Part shown: positions 18,739-28,522 of the stretch, piece by piece
How positions within the stretch are numbered: the first letter of the stretch is position 1
Layout: each line of letters begins with the position of its first letter
DNA from: Citrobacter amalonaticus
GTDB lineage: Bacteria; Pseudomonadota; Gammaproteobacteria; Enterobacterales; Enterobacteriaceae
Reading direction: 5' to 3'
DNA length: 64,000 nucleotides
Assembly (NCBI RefSeq): GCF_002918555.1
Contig: NZ_PQMB01000002.1
Location: 1,318,409-1,382,408 of the forward strand
Program-made: the position numbers and the translations under genes
Notes under the pieces: model-generated
What the model was told of the DNA's origin: nothing
What the model saw: only the letters and a program-made list of their open reading frames with translations
Database searches by the model: none

Positions 18739-19208
18739 AGCTGATGACAACCTTAGTGCTGACAGCGGTCGCGTTGATTTGTCTGTTAACATGGCAACTA
18801 AGCCTGCGATCGGGTGTTTATTTTGACGAACGCTGCTTTGCTAATACCACCTATGTTGACGCTTCGGATAACGCTCTCTTATTCAAAGGGAATATTACGT
18901 TTGAATTTAACAAGAACAAAACGGGCGTATTTAATCTTTCGGGCAACATTGACTATCAGGGGCGTCAATATCGATTGTCGCGTTATATAACATTTACCTA
19001 TCATAACGTCAGCGGCAACCAGTATCGCATGAATACGACAACAAAAGATATCATGGCTCACGATAATGTGCCGGAAGACATTGCCCTGCTGACAACAAAA
19101 ATATTTGGGATGGAAGGGGAATACGTTATCTCCTTAGACAAAAAAGACAATAACTATATTACGATTGCAAATACCTTATCGCCCTTAATGAACTGTGTGA
19201 TTCAATAA
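18735..19208 (+). CDS. FidL-like membrane protein
   Basis: 157 aa with one N-terminal membrane anchor (about 5-25) and a periplasmic beta-rich domain (FKGNITFEFNKNKTGVFNL, YRLSRYITFTYHNVSGNQY). It fits the FidL-like family found next to ToxR/MarT-type regulators. The ATGA overlap with the regulator gene shows coupled translation. Probably a partner that modulates the regulator, as other ToxR-class companions do. Its exact function is unknown. Confidence 0.8.
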   Translation: MKLMTTLVLTAVALICLLTWQLSLRSGVYFDERCFANTTYVDASDNALLFKGNITFEFNKNKTGVFNLSGNIDYQGRQYRLSRYITFTYHNVSGNQYRMNTTTKDIMAHDNVPEDIALLTTKIFGMEGEYVISLDKKDNNYITIANTLSPLMNCVIQ

Positions 19209-19232
19209 CAGGGATAGTGTTATACATTCACT

Positions 19233-19907
19233 ATGAAAAAAAATAATTGTGTTAATTGTGAAGAGTGCGGCTTTGCAGAGCTGTGCTCTGCCTATCTGTT
19301 CAGGCAGAAAGATCCGTTGTTTATCCGCGACCTGGAGACAAAAAAGAAGATTGCCAGAGGTGAATATATTTATCGTCGGGGAGAGAAAATAGACGCGCTG
19401 TATGCCCTACGCAGCGGGGCCGCTAAAGTTTACGATGCGCGCGGGCAGCTGATGGGTATCGTTTTACCAGGACAGGTGATGGGCGTGGAGGAGCTGCACA
19501 TCGGGTACTGTCAGCAGGATATTCAGGCCGCAACGGAAATAGAAGTTTGTGTACTGAGAAGCGATCATTTCTACGAAATGAGCCAGCTGATGCCAGGATT
19601 TACAGATTTTATTGTCAGGATCCTGTCACGTTCGGCGCAGGAAAAACAGCAATTTATTTCAGTATTGACTAAAAGTGATACCTTACAGAAGGTTCAATAT
19701 TTCCTGCAACTGTTGTCTCGCACTTATAAAGAGTATGGCTTTGAGCATCACAATCTTGAGTTACCGATCAGTAAGAAAGAACTGGCCCAGGTTCTGGGCA
19801 TTTCGATATCCACTTTGTCACGAGCCCTGGATAGTCTGACGGATCAGGGGATTATTTCCATGCTAAATAAAAAAGAGATAACGCTAATGATATCAGACAA
19901 AAAATAG
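19233..19907 (+). CDS. FNR-like iron-sulfur transcription factor
   Basis: 224 aa of the CRP/FNR family. Cysteines at 9, 12 and 18 match the C-x2-C-x5-C cluster motif of FNR, and C106 sits where FNR has its fourth ligand, so an oxygen-sensitive [4Fe-4S] cluster is likely. An additional cysteine stands at position 6. The cyclic-nucleotide-like barrel spans about 30-125, followed by a dimer helix and an HTH (KKELAQVLGISISTLSRAL). FNR's key E209 position is replaced here by a serine (ISTLSR instead of VETISR), so the DNA site may differ from the normal FNR box. It stands between the MarT/FidL pair and a LuxR-like regulator. Confidence 0.87.
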   Translation: MKKNNCVNCEECGFAELCSAYLFRQKDPLFIRDLETKKKIARGEYIYRRGEKIDALYALRSGAAKVYDARGQLMGIVLPGQVMGVEELHIGYCQQDIQAATEIEVCVLRSDHFYEMSQLMPGFTDFIVRILSRSAQEKQQFISVLTKSDTLQKVQYFLQLLSRTYKEYGFEHHNLELPISKKELAQVLGISISTLSRALDSLTDQGIISMLNKKEITLMISDKK

Positions 19908-20042
19908 CGTCTGAATTAAGATATTCGTGTAATTTCTTAGTTTTATCTCAAAAAAACAGCAAATCATTTATTGCCCAGTGTATCCCTTTGAGGAAAGCAC
20001 CAGGCTCATTTTATTTAAAAACAAAGAATAAGGTTTTGCCCA

Positions 20043-20648
20043 ATGTCGTTTGTCGTATTCTCTGATGATACTTTCTTTACCCGGTCTGCGGGAGGGCTAA
20101 TGCAAATTGATAGCCTGCGCGAAGAGAACTTATGTATTATTGATATTGAATCTTTCTTCAGCTTGCAAGATATTAAACATCGTGTTTGCAATGAACTGAC
20201 CGACAGCTATTCTATCATTTTTGTAAAAGGCCGCGGGATGTTATCAAAGGTGCTCTCCTCACTGGAGGGTATCTCCAGAACCTCCTCTGTAACGGAGTTT
20301 ATCCGGTATATTAAAGAAGGCCGAAGATATACCGTCTATCATATGCTCACCATAATTAATTATTTGCGGGAGCTACGTAACCTTACCCATACCGAGATTT
20401 CCTTAGCCTGTGCGTTACGCCGACAAAAAAATATTACTGCCACATCCCAACTTCTGCACTGCTCAACGAAAGCGGTGTATCAGCGAGTATCAGCCGTAGC
20501 TCAGAAAATGAACCTCAGATACGGTACCCAAATCCAGTACTTCTTGTACCGCGAATATACCATTGAGGAGCTCCAGCAGATAGATTGCATGAAACATCGT
20601 CCTGATACCGGTATATTCCAGAATAATGGACCGATCCCACATCTGTAA
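20043..20648 (+). CDS. LuxR-like regulator, fimbria-associated
   Basis: 201 aa. The N-terminal half resembles a degenerate receiver-like domain (FVVFSDDTFFTRSA...). The C-terminal half holds a LuxR-type HTH (LTHTEISLACALRRQKNITATSQLLHC then STKAVYQRVSAVAQKMNL). No phosphoacceptor aspartate is obvious. Overall design matches the other small LuxR-like proteins in this window, at 27220, 37839 and 54165. It precedes fimbrial operon 2 by about 620 bases and is a plausible regulator of it. The C-terminal 30 residues are unusual. Confidence 0.75.
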   Translation: MSFVVFSDDTFFTRSAGGLMQIDSLREENLCIIDIESFFSLQDIKHRVCNELTDSYSIIFVKGRGMLSKVLSSLEGISRTSSVTEFIRYIKEGRRYTVYHMLTIINYLRELRNLTHTEISLACALRRQKNITATSQLLHCSTKAVYQRVSAVAQKMNLRYGTQIQYFLYREYTIEELQQIDCMKHRPDTGIFQNNGPIPHL

Positions 20649-21271
20649 GCAGATTCGCTCCTCACAACGAGGCCTGTCTAATGGCCTCCTGACTGAGGTA
20701 TCGCTCCGGTTGTCGTACAGGTCATATGTGATCGAAAATATCCTCCCGACGTTGATTGCGAACATGCTATTCGCTGTAACCGGTTTTAATAACCCATAGC
20801 CGCCTGCACAGACTGTCCCCCTCCCCGGACGGCCGGTAACTTCAGCAAAAGTTACCGGAACCTCCTCCCGATATGAGCAAATTTCAAAAAAAAGTACTGT
20901 ATATCAAGTGCAACCTATTTGACGTCCATCGTGTGTAAAACCGACCAATAGATTAAAAATACTTATGCATTTATTAACATATTGATATTAAGAACGTTTG
21001 CATAAAAAAGGAAAATCAGATTATTCTCGGCATTTATATTTGACTTGGTTAATTTTTATTTATTATATTAGGAATAATCTTAGCATAATAAAGGTAAAGT
21101 CCGCAGACTCAAAAAGATCAATACTTTCGATTTTATCATGAAATGGGAATAAATCCTTTCAGGATCAAGGATTAAAGTTATCACTTTATTAACTATAGTT
21201 AACTAAGTATCAGCTATCGTTAAAACTATGGTGGTAATTCTTTATTTTATTACTTATAAATGGAGTTTAAA
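20649..21271. promoter_or_regulatory. AT-rich control region of fimbrial operon 2
   Basis: About 620 bases without a gene. It includes a perfect 14-bp palindrome TTAACTATAGTTAA at 21189-21202, 70 bases before the pilin ATG, and long A+T tracts of the kind bound by H-NS-like proteins. No promoter can be assigned with certainty. Confidence 0.5.
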
Positions 21272-21844
21272 ATGAAATTCAACCGTCTGCTATTATCAGC
21301 ATTAATATCTTCTGCAATGGTGATATCTGTCTCCGCAAATGCCGCTGATGGTACGATTACTTTCAATGGTAATGTCACTGCCAGTGCATGTACTTCTATT
21401 GTCGGCGCAGGACCGACTGGGGGTACCATGGCACAACCCGCCACCGTAACACTGCCGAACGTCGCCAGTGAAACGCTGAATGGCTCTGCCGGCACCCTGA
21501 CAGGTCACACCGCTTTCAGCATAGAACTGAATGGATGTGAAGCCACCGTGCAACTGAACAATGTCAGAGCGCTGTTCACCACAACAACAGCAGCCGCTGG
21601 TGATAGTTACATCATGGGAAATACCGCAGTCAGCGGTGCGGGAGATGTTGGTATCGCGATCCTGACCCCGGCTGGCGTGCAGATTGACCTTAACGGCGGC
21701 GCAAATGCCGATCCTGGCGAAACGTTACCAGCCACGTCAGGCAACGTCACCCTGAATTACCTGGCTGCCTATAAGTCTCTGAGCACGTCAGTTACCGCAG
21801 GCCCCGTTACAGGTGTTGCTGATTACGTTATTTCCTACTTTTAA
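21272..21844 (+). CDS. Fimbrial major subunit, operon 2
   Basis: 190 aa from ATG 21272 with GGAG 8 bases upstream. Signal peptide cut at ANA/ADG. Pilin features: GTITFNGNVTASACTSI with the first cysteine, a second cysteine at LNGCEA, and a terminal strand ending YVISYF. Opens the second complete chaperone-usher operon. Similar in plan to the operon 1 pilin but clearly diverged, so an independent acquisition or old duplication. Confidence 0.9.
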   Translation: MKFNRLLLSALISSAMVISVSANAADGTITFNGNVTASACTSIVGAGPTGGTMAQPATVTLPNVASETLNGSAGTLTGHTAFSIELNGCEATVQLNNVRALFTTTTAAAGDSYIMGNTAVSGAGDVGIAILTPAGVQIDLNGGANADPGETLPATSGNVTLNYLAAYKSLSTSVTAGPVTGVADYVISYF

Positions 21845-21942
21845 CTAATCGACATTATTGCCTGAGACTGTTATCTGTCGGTACTGGAATACCATACAGA
21901 TAAGATAGTCACGAAAGAGCAATGACGTAAAGGAATGACGCA

Positions 21943-24513
21943 ATGCTTCTCTTATTGTCGCAACACGACACCTGCGTAACAAAAAAGTTTTCACCTGTTG
22001 GTCTTTTATGCTTTTGTGGGTTAATTCCATTTCAGCTAAAAGCCGGGGGTGATTTCGAGGAAGCATTTTTACGTAAGAATAAAAATGGAGCAACGCCTGA
22101 TGTTTTTGTCTATCAAAACGCGATAACGCCAGGTTTAAAAACCGTAGATATCACAATCAATGACAGAGCAACAGAGCAGCTGGAAATCCATTTTATAAAA
22201 GATGAAGGGAATAGCGTCATTCCTTGCTTATCCCGGGAACAGCTTAAATCATTCGGGATTAAAGTTGATCTCTATTCAGGCTGGGAGGAAGAGAGTACCA
22301 ATAGCGATGGAATGCAGTGTGAGGATCTCGTCAAACGAATCCCGGCAGCACATCAGCATTATGAAGATGCTCAACAGGTTTTACATATTACCGTCCCGCA
22401 AGAAGCCCTTGAAACACAGCACTTTACTATGATACCCGAAAAAGAGTGGGATCATGGTATTACTTCATTACGTACAAGTTATAGCGGCTATTTTTACTCT
22501 TCAAAAACCAAAGGATATAAAAGCAACAGCTGGAAAACAGACGATACTACACAGAACAGCACCTACGTTAATTTAAACAGTGTTGGCTCATTGGGCGCAT
22601 GGCGTTTTTATAGTGTCGATACATTTTATCGCAATCCTGGCAAGTCATGGGAATCAAATCATGACCGGATGTATATTTCTCGCGATTTTGCTTCCTTACG
22701 CAGTAACTTTCAGGCAGGAGAAATCTATACGAAAACGTCAGGATATATGATGGGTTCTCTGCCATTAAGCGGTGTGTCATTGGCAACCAACGATCGTATG
22801 TTAATGGATAATCAGTTTAGTTACGCTCCGGTCATTCGCGGCGTTGCCAGAACGAACGCACGACTGGTAGTACGCCAAAGATCGAACATTATTTATAGCA
22901 CGACCTTAACGCCCGGTCCTTTCGCAATCGACGATCTCTACAGTGCGCAGGTCGGTGCTGACCTGGATGTGACGGTAGAAGAGTCTGATGGTCAGGTGCA
23001 ATCATTTCATGTGCCCTATACCGCGCTGCCCAATATGATTCGGCCTGGCGTTACGCGCTACAGCACTGCGGCAGGCAAATACCGAACGCAGGGACGCTCC
23101 ACGGACGAGCCCTGGATTACGACGGCAAGTCTGGAACGTGGCTTTGAACATTACACGTTAAACAGTTCTCTGCAAATCGCCAGGGACTATCAGTCCATAT
23201 CGGGTGGAATAGCCTGGAACATCGGCAGCATCGGCGCTTTTTCTACCGAAATTGCGCACACACGTCATCGTGACACCTGGAATAATGACCGCCAGAGCGA
23301 GGGGTCAGCGGCGCGTTTTCTGTTTGCCAGACAATTTGATTCCACAGGGACTTCACTGCAAATACTGGGTTATCAATATCGCTCAAAGAATTTTCTCGAT
23401 TTTCAGGAATTTATATCAAAAAGCCAATATCAGAATATCGATGGATATAGCCGGGGCGACAGTGAATGGGATCGCCGAAAACGCAACCGTTTTGAAATGA
23501 CCCTTAACCAGAATATGGAAGGATTTGGCAGCCTGTATCTTTCGATGAGTCAGGATCGATACTACGGATCGCAGAGTAATAGCTATTCTATTAGCGGTGG
23601 CGTGGGAACCACCGTTGGTCGGGCGAGTATCGCTCTCTCGCTGACGAAAACCCAGGACAACGCGAATGATAATAACATGGTGAATCTGTCAGTAAGCATG
23701 CCATTAGGTCACGCCGATCAAAACCTGGGGTCGCTGAGTTACAACCTGAACCGGGACAACAACAATCAATATTCTCAGTCCCTTGGTTACTCCGATACCG
23801 TTCTGGACAACAGAGTCAATTATTCCGCGAACCTTCAGCGTGATGCTCACGGCAAGTATTCACAATCCGGCTCTGTTGGTTACAACGGTAGCCTGGCGAA
23901 CGTCAGCGCGGGAGTCGGTCGCAGTAACGGCTATCAGCAGTATTCCGCAGGCATGAGCGGTGGCGTAACGATGTACAGCGGAGGCGTCATTCTGTCACCG
24001 GCACTTGGCAAAACGATTGGCATTGTTGAAACGCAGGGCGCATCCGGTATCGGCGTTTCCGGTACCAATAATGCAAAAACGGATTACTTTGGCCACGCGG
24101 TTGTCACCTGGCTTACACCTTATCGTTACAACACCATTAATCTTGATACCGCCAGTGCCGGGAACGTTGAGCTCAAAGACTCCAGCCGTCGCGTCGTCCC
24201 CAGTGAAGGCGCCGCCGTACATCTTAAATTCGCCACCCGCGTGGGCAGAAGAGCGTTGATTGATATTCGAAGCCAGAAAGCGATTCCATTGGGAGCAATG
24301 GTATACCTTGAAGGGGAAGATGAAGAAGCCGGCATTGTTGGGAACAACGGTATTGCCTACCTGAGCGGGCTGGATGCTCGCGCAGATCAGTACCTGACTG
24401 TGGTATGGGGAAAAGGGAAAGCGCATCAGTGCCAGTTTATTCTACCGGCGGCACCTGAGACGGCAAATAACCCGGATAGCTGGCACAAAAAACAGGCTGT
24501 TGCATGTCATTAA
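21943..24513 (+). CDS. Outer-membrane fimbrial usher, operon 2
   Basis: 856 aa; AAGGA lies 8 bases before the ATG. It has an N-terminal domain (EAFLRKNKNG), barrel and plug segments (YAPVIRGVA, LTPGPFAIDDLYS) and a C-terminal cysteine (HQCQFILPA). PapC/FimD-type assembly pore. Unlike operon 1, the usher precedes the chaperone here. The signal sequence is atypically long. Confidence 0.93.
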   Translation: MLLLLSQHDTCVTKKFSPVGLLCFCGLIPFQLKAGGDFEEAFLRKNKNGATPDVFVYQNAITPGLKTVDITINDRATEQLEIHFIKDEGNSVIPCLSREQLKSFGIKVDLYSGWEEESTNSDGMQCEDLVKRIPAAHQHYEDAQQVLHITVPQEALETQHFTMIPEKEWDHGITSLRTSYSGYFYSSKTKGYKSNSWKTDDTTQNSTYVNLNSVGSLGAWRFYSVDTFYRNPGKSWESNHDRMYISRDFASLRSNFQAGEIYTKTSGYMMGSLPLSGVSLATNDRMLMDNQFSYAPVIRGVARTNARLVVRQRSNIIYSTTLTPGPFAIDDLYSAQVGADLDVTVEESDGQVQSFHVPYTALPNMIRPGVTRYSTAAGKYRTQGRSTDEPWITTASLERGFEHYTLNSSLQIARDYQSISGGIAWNIGSIGAFSTEIAHTRHRDTWNNDRQSEGSAARFLFARQFDSTGTSLQILGYQYRSKNFLDFQEFISKSQYQNIDGYSRGDSEWDRRKRNRFEMTLNQNMEGFGSLYLSMSQDRYYGSQSNSYSISGGVGTTVGRASIALSLTKTQDNANDNNMVNLSVSMPLGHADQNLGSLSYNLNRDNNNQYSQSLGYSDTVLDNRVNYSANLQRDAHGKYSQSGSVGYNGSLANVSAGVGRSNGYQQYSAGMSGGVTMYSGGVILSPALGKTIGIVETQGASGIGVSGTNNAKTDYFGHAVVTWLTPYRYNTINLDTASAGNVELKDSSRRVVPSEGAAVHLKFATRVGRRALIDIRSQKAIPLGAMVYLEGEDEEAGIVGNNGIAYLSGLDARADQYLTVVWGKGKAHQCQFILPAAPETANNPDSWHKKQAVACH

Positions 24514-24549
24514 ATGACGGGATTACACCACTAAAAGGATTTGATAAAA

Positions 24550-25272
24550 ATGAGCAAATACCGATTCATTCCATTTTTACTCTTAACGGGGGCGCTGTGC
24601 AGCATGGCGCATGCGGCAGTACGACCGCAGTTAACGCGCGTCGTTGTCTATGCGCAGGATAAAGAGACGGCCGTTGAAATCATCAACGACAGCAGCGAAA
24701 CCTATATGGTGCAGTCGTGGCTGGAAGATACTAATGGCAAAGACAGCAATATCCCGTTAGTACTGACCCCTCCGGTGATGAAACTGGAAGGTAAAAAACA
24801 GGGTAAGCTTCGCCTGGTGGTTTTAAACAGTGAAATCCCGCAGGACCGGGAATCAGTGTTCTGGCTGTCATTACAGGAAATACCCCCGAAAGCCAAAGAT
24901 ATCGATAACCGTCTTGTTGTGGCAATTCGCAGCCGCCTGAAGGTTTTTGTTCGTCCCCAAGGGTTAAACTCAACTGACGCCACTAAAGCGGCCCAGGCTC
25001 TCACCTGGAGTATGGAAAAAAACGGCTCATCGTCCTGGCTTAAAGTGACGAATCCAACACCTTATTACATCAGTTTTGGGGAGCTTGCCGCTGGCTCAAT
25101 TAGCGGCAAAGCGGTACGTCTGGATGACAAGCACAATATGGTACCGCCAATGGGTTCTCAACGTTATCAACTCCCCGCTCATATTAAAGCCAGCAAAGTG
25201 AACGTCACCTGGAGCGCGATAAATGACTGGGGGGGAGCGGGCACAGAATACAAAGTTGAGGTTCTGCAATGA
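24550..25272 (+). CDS. Periplasmic fimbrial chaperone, operon 2
   Basis: 240 aa from ATG 24550 (AAGGA upstream); a TTG three codons earlier is less likely. Signal peptide cut at AHA/AVR. PapD-like: RPQLTRVVVYAQDKETAVEI, MVQSWLED, LTPPVMKLEGKKQGKLRLV, and the signature IPQDRESVFWLSLQEIPP. Its stop overlaps the adhesin start (ATGA). Confidence 0.95.
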   Translation: MSKYRFIPFLLLTGALCSMAHAAVRPQLTRVVVYAQDKETAVEIINDSSETYMVQSWLEDTNGKDSNIPLVLTPPVMKLEGKKQGKLRLVVLNSEIPQDRESVFWLSLQEIPPKAKDIDNRLVVAIRSRLKVFVRPQGLNSTDATKAAQALTWSMEKNGSSSWLKVTNPTPYYISFGELAAGSISGKAVRLDDKHNMVPPMGSQRYQLPAHIKASKVNVTWSAINDWGGAGTEYKVEVLQ

Positions 25273-26525
25273 ATAACGGGCTTGTCTTATTAGCGTGCGG
25301 CGCATTGTTTGTTCCGATTGTCACTTCAGAAGTTTCTGCTGCGACATATTCCTACCCCTACAACTGGTATACGGGAACCAATGCCGGAAAAGCGGCGGGA
25401 ACCTGTATCTATCAGATACCGGATATCCGGCCCTTTCAGGTTGCCAGGACCCTGGTTGTTGACAACAGTATTGCAACAGGGACGGTTCTATTCTCATGGG
25501 ATTACAGTAATTTTCTCCCGAATATAGGGGTTAAATGTACCGGCAGCGGCATAGCGAATTCGACAGGCGATATGGTTTATAATGGGAAGACTATTAACGG
25601 CAATGCCGCGTTATTGGAAATGGCGATATCTGGCTCCAGCCATACCGATGGAATATTTCCCACCAATATTTCTGGCCTGGGAATAAAACTTTACGTAAAA
25701 GCACACTCAGCAGTATTAACCAGCTATAACGGAAATCGTTATCAATGGATTTACTTATATAACACCGCATCAGGATCGCTATATGCCAATAAAGATGTGG
25801 AGTATTTGTATCTACGCCCCCCCAGGCTATCTAATAATGTACAAATTAAAAGAACGGCTATCAACTCATATTCACTTGGTGGTGAAGCTCTGCTGTCAAT
25901 AAGAGCCGAGTTAGTAAAAACAGGAAATATCTCTGGTTATGGCGCACTGAGTTTAGCATCAAGCACTATGTCATGGACAACAACAGCTATTCTTAGCCCC
26001 GCACTTCCAACAAACTTGTTTGCTGGTTCATCAATAACTGTTGCCGCTCCATCCTGCATTCTGGACCAGACGGATTACACTATTCCCATGGGGCGCTGGG
26101 TTGGCGACACCTATAAATATACCGGAGCTATAGCTCGGGGAAATGATGTTCCGATCAAGTTATCGCTGAAATGTTCAGGCAGATTATCGAACGTATATTT
26201 TAAATTTTCTGATGCAGGAAACAGTCCCAACTCAGGAACGGAGAGAAATATTAGTCTTTATGATAGTAACGGGGGAAAAATTGATAATCTGGGGATCGAA
26301 TTGCGTTATAACGGCAACAGAGTGAATATTGATGGTACCACGACGATCAACACGGGTAGCCACGGTACAGCGAAAACAGATGCCTCATCAACACCTGTTT
26401 ATGACTCCAGTAGCTCAGTAAATTTTACCGCTAATTACCTGCAAACCGGCAATATCGTTCGCAATGGTAACCCTTATACTGGCCCCGTTTCCGGAAAATT
26501 AAACATGACGGTTACTTATAACTAA
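25269..26525 (+). CDS. Fimbrial tip adhesin, operon 2
   Basis: 418 aa. Signal peptide (cut near SAA), a unique N-terminal domain with several aromatic residues, then a pilin domain (CILDQTDYTIPMGRW, IKLSLKCSGR, ending KLNMTVTYN). Two-domain size and last place in the operon fit a tip adhesin. Translation is coupled to the chaperone by a four-base overlap. Receptor unknown. Confidence 0.82.
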   Translation: MNNGLVLLACGALFVPIVTSEVSAATYSYPYNWYTGTNAGKAAGTCIYQIPDIRPFQVARTLVVDNSIATGTVLFSWDYSNFLPNIGVKCTGSGIANSTGDMVYNGKTINGNAALLEMAISGSSHTDGIFPTNISGLGIKLYVKAHSAVLTSYNGNRYQWIYLYNTASGSLYANKDVEYLYLRPPRLSNNVQIKRTAINSYSLGGEALLSIRAELVKTGNISGYGALSLASSTMSWTTTAILSPALPTNLFAGSSITVAAPSCILDQTDYTIPMGRWVGDTYKYTGAIARGNDVPIKLSLKCSGRLSNVYFKFSDAGNSPNSGTERNISLYDSNGGKIDNLGIELRYNGNRVNIDGTTTINTGSHGTAKTDASSTPVYDSSSSVNFTANYLQTGNIVRNGNPYTGPVSGKLNMTVTYN

Positions 26526-26589
26526 CATTTTAGTTTTTATCGATAGACAGGACATTTTTAAATTTGTAATAAAGGAGCTTGAGTAATAT

Positions 26590-27072
26590 ATGTGTAATAA
26601 TCGTAAATCCGGGTGGTTCAAAATCGTTATCATCTCCGGTATTCTTACTGCCGCAGGATTGCTTTTTGCTGTCCCAACGGCATACAACATCTGGCGTAAT
26701 TACCAGAGCATTGGTATTTACAAGCTGGTTACGACAGGTGAGGTTACCATGAAGGAGGTTTCAGAAAAAACGGGCCGACGCTCCTATAAAAAAGTAAACC
26801 GCTACTATGCTAAATTCAGTACCGCAGATAAAAAGTATGAGAAAGACGATCAGATAACCCCTCTTCAGGCCAGCGCCATCAAAAAACGTGGTACCCGATA
26901 TGCACGGACGTATGAAATATTTGTCGATCGCAACGGCAACTATCGTGTTTCAAAATTAAGTAAAGAAAAGAGTCCGCAGGATAATCGATGGCCAACATTA
27001 TTATTTTTCTCATTACTAAGTGGGGCGGGCATTATTACTTGTAGCTATTCCTTTAAAAAATGGCGAGCATAA
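26590..27072 (+). CDS. Two-helix membrane protein, DUF3592-like
   Basis: 160 aa with a helix at about 13-32 and another at about 138-155. The soluble part between them resembles the DUF3592 beta domain (VTTGEVTMKEVSEKTGRRSY, FVDRNGNYRVSKL). Function unknown. It follows the adhesin by 64 bases and may ride on the same transcript. Confidence 0.6.
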   Translation: MCNNRKSGWFKIVIISGILTAAGLLFAVPTAYNIWRNYQSIGIYKLVTTGEVTMKEVSEKTGRRSYKKVNRYYAKFSTADKKYEKDDQITPLQASAIKKRGTRYARTYEIFVDRNGNYRVSKLSKEKSPQDNRWPTLLFFSLLSGAGIITCSYSFKKWRA

Positions 27073-27219
27073 TTTTAAGCGAAGACTACAATTAAAAAGT
27101 AAGGTTCAGCCCTTCCCCCCATATCGTTACAGTAAACGTTATTAATGCGGATTTGTCTCAGCATATTTATGCCTATCGCTAAAATAAGGACAAAGGCATG
27201 AAAGAAAAAAGGAAATATT

Positions 27220-27759
27220 ATGAGCGTAATGATAATCTCCCGAGACCATTTTTTTTCATTCGGACTCACTACCGTTTTACGCGAGGGGGGATTGTGTGTT
27301 TACCCCGTGTTATTTAAAAGCATTACAGATATTATAAAGACTGTTTTTATTAATAAAGGTGATGTTATTATTATCGATGTTGACAGTTTTTCAGATACTA
27401 CATTTCTGCATCGTGACATCAATAAAAAATGTCACTTTATCTATATATTTGATTTACCGCTCCGTTTTCTTAAGATGAACCGCAGTTTTTTATCTAAAAA
27501 AGACCCATCCGGTTACATTATCAAGAGCCTGCAAAATGCAACCGAAATAAGCCATCCTGTCATCAACAGTCGAAATATGAGAAATCTGGAACTTTTTAAC
27601 CAGGGGCACAGCATTCAAGGCATTGCTGATGAAATTAACATGTGTAAAAAAAGTGTCTACCGAATAAAAAATGAAGTTGTCATCAACAGTGGTTTTTTAA
27701 AATTCCATCCTGCTTTTACAATGTATACACTGATTATTTTACTGCAATTACTACCATGA
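27220..27759 (+). CDS. LuxR-like regulator between fimbrial operons 2 and 3
   Basis: 179 aa. The start MSVMIISRDHFFSFGL mirrors the opening of GadE/DctR-type regulators, with a degenerate receiver-like half and a C-terminal HTH (NQGHSIQGIADEINMCKKSVYRIKNE, split here as IADEINM and KKSVYRIK). AAGGAAA precedes the ATG. Probably controls one of the flanking fimbrial operons, by analogy with its position. Phosphoacceptor residues are not evident. Confidence 0.7.
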   Translation: MSVMIISRDHFFSFGLTTVLREGGLCVYPVLFKSITDIIKTVFINKGDVIIIDVDSFSDTTFLHRDINKKCHFIYIFDLPLRFLKMNRSFLSKKDPSGYIIKSLQNATEISHPVINSRNMRNLELFNQGHSIQGIADEINMCKKSVYRIKNEVVINSGFLKFHPAFTMYTLIILLQLLP

Positions 27760-28522
27760 GAAATCACGGCCAATAACCATATATTTCATTTCAGAATATA
27801 GCGATAACTTTTATTGCCAGAAAGAATTCTTGCAATCCATTTCCCGGCACATGAGGGTTGCAGGGGTATTCATCATGCCCGATCCGGGCGTGATTTGATC
27901 AACGCAGGCCGTGTGAATCCCGGACATTACCCCGTCGTTCATTCCAGGGTACACCGGCCTCGTCTCACTGGCTGACCGCATTGCGCCGCTATCTGAGTGG
28001 TGAACGGATTAAATACTCCCCTGTCTCTTCACGGTTGCTGACTGAAAGGCGGCAAACCTTCTCATGTTCCCTGTGATTTTTCTCCTGCTTATCATCTTCT
28101 GATGAAACCACATTCCTCTCACAACGTCTTTTTAAGAATTATAATCTGTCAATAACATGTATTAAAGAGCATCAATCTGTAAAATACATTATTTACAATA
28201 CATGTTGTTGATTCCACCTGCGCCGTTTAGAGTTTCACCTCGAAAATGAACGGCAGTCCATATCAGAACTCAACAAGATTTCTGTCTATCTGTGTTGAAG
28301 AAATCCTGTTGAGTCCTGCCGCTATGCAGCGTTGAAAGTGATGTAGGTATATATCACTTTCAATTACATTCTATTTCTACTTACATTAAAGGAGATCTCA
28401 CCTATATATATAAAACGGCAATAATCTGCAGTCGGCATACGGTTTATGCCGAAGAATTGATATTTACTTCCTGATTTTTGGATTGTCAGGAATTTTACAA
28501 AAACACGGAGTATACAATTATT
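27760..28522. promoter_or_regulatory. Control region of fimbrial operon 3 with two inverted repeats
   Basis: About 760 bases. At 28269-28313, arms of about 15 bases (CTCAACAaGATTTCT / AGAAATCcTGTTGAG). At 28332-28363, a perfect 11-base inverted repeat TTGAAAGTGAT / ATCACTTTCAA around a 10-base spacer. Both lie 160-255 bases before the pilin ATG and could be an attenuator hairpin and an operator. The first 500 bases contain no recognisable gene. Confidence 0.55.

Noticed and set aside
28269..28363. fimS-like invertible switch before operon 3
   Set aside because: The inverted repeats are hairpins a few bases apart, not distant borders of a segment, and no recombinase gene lies nearby.
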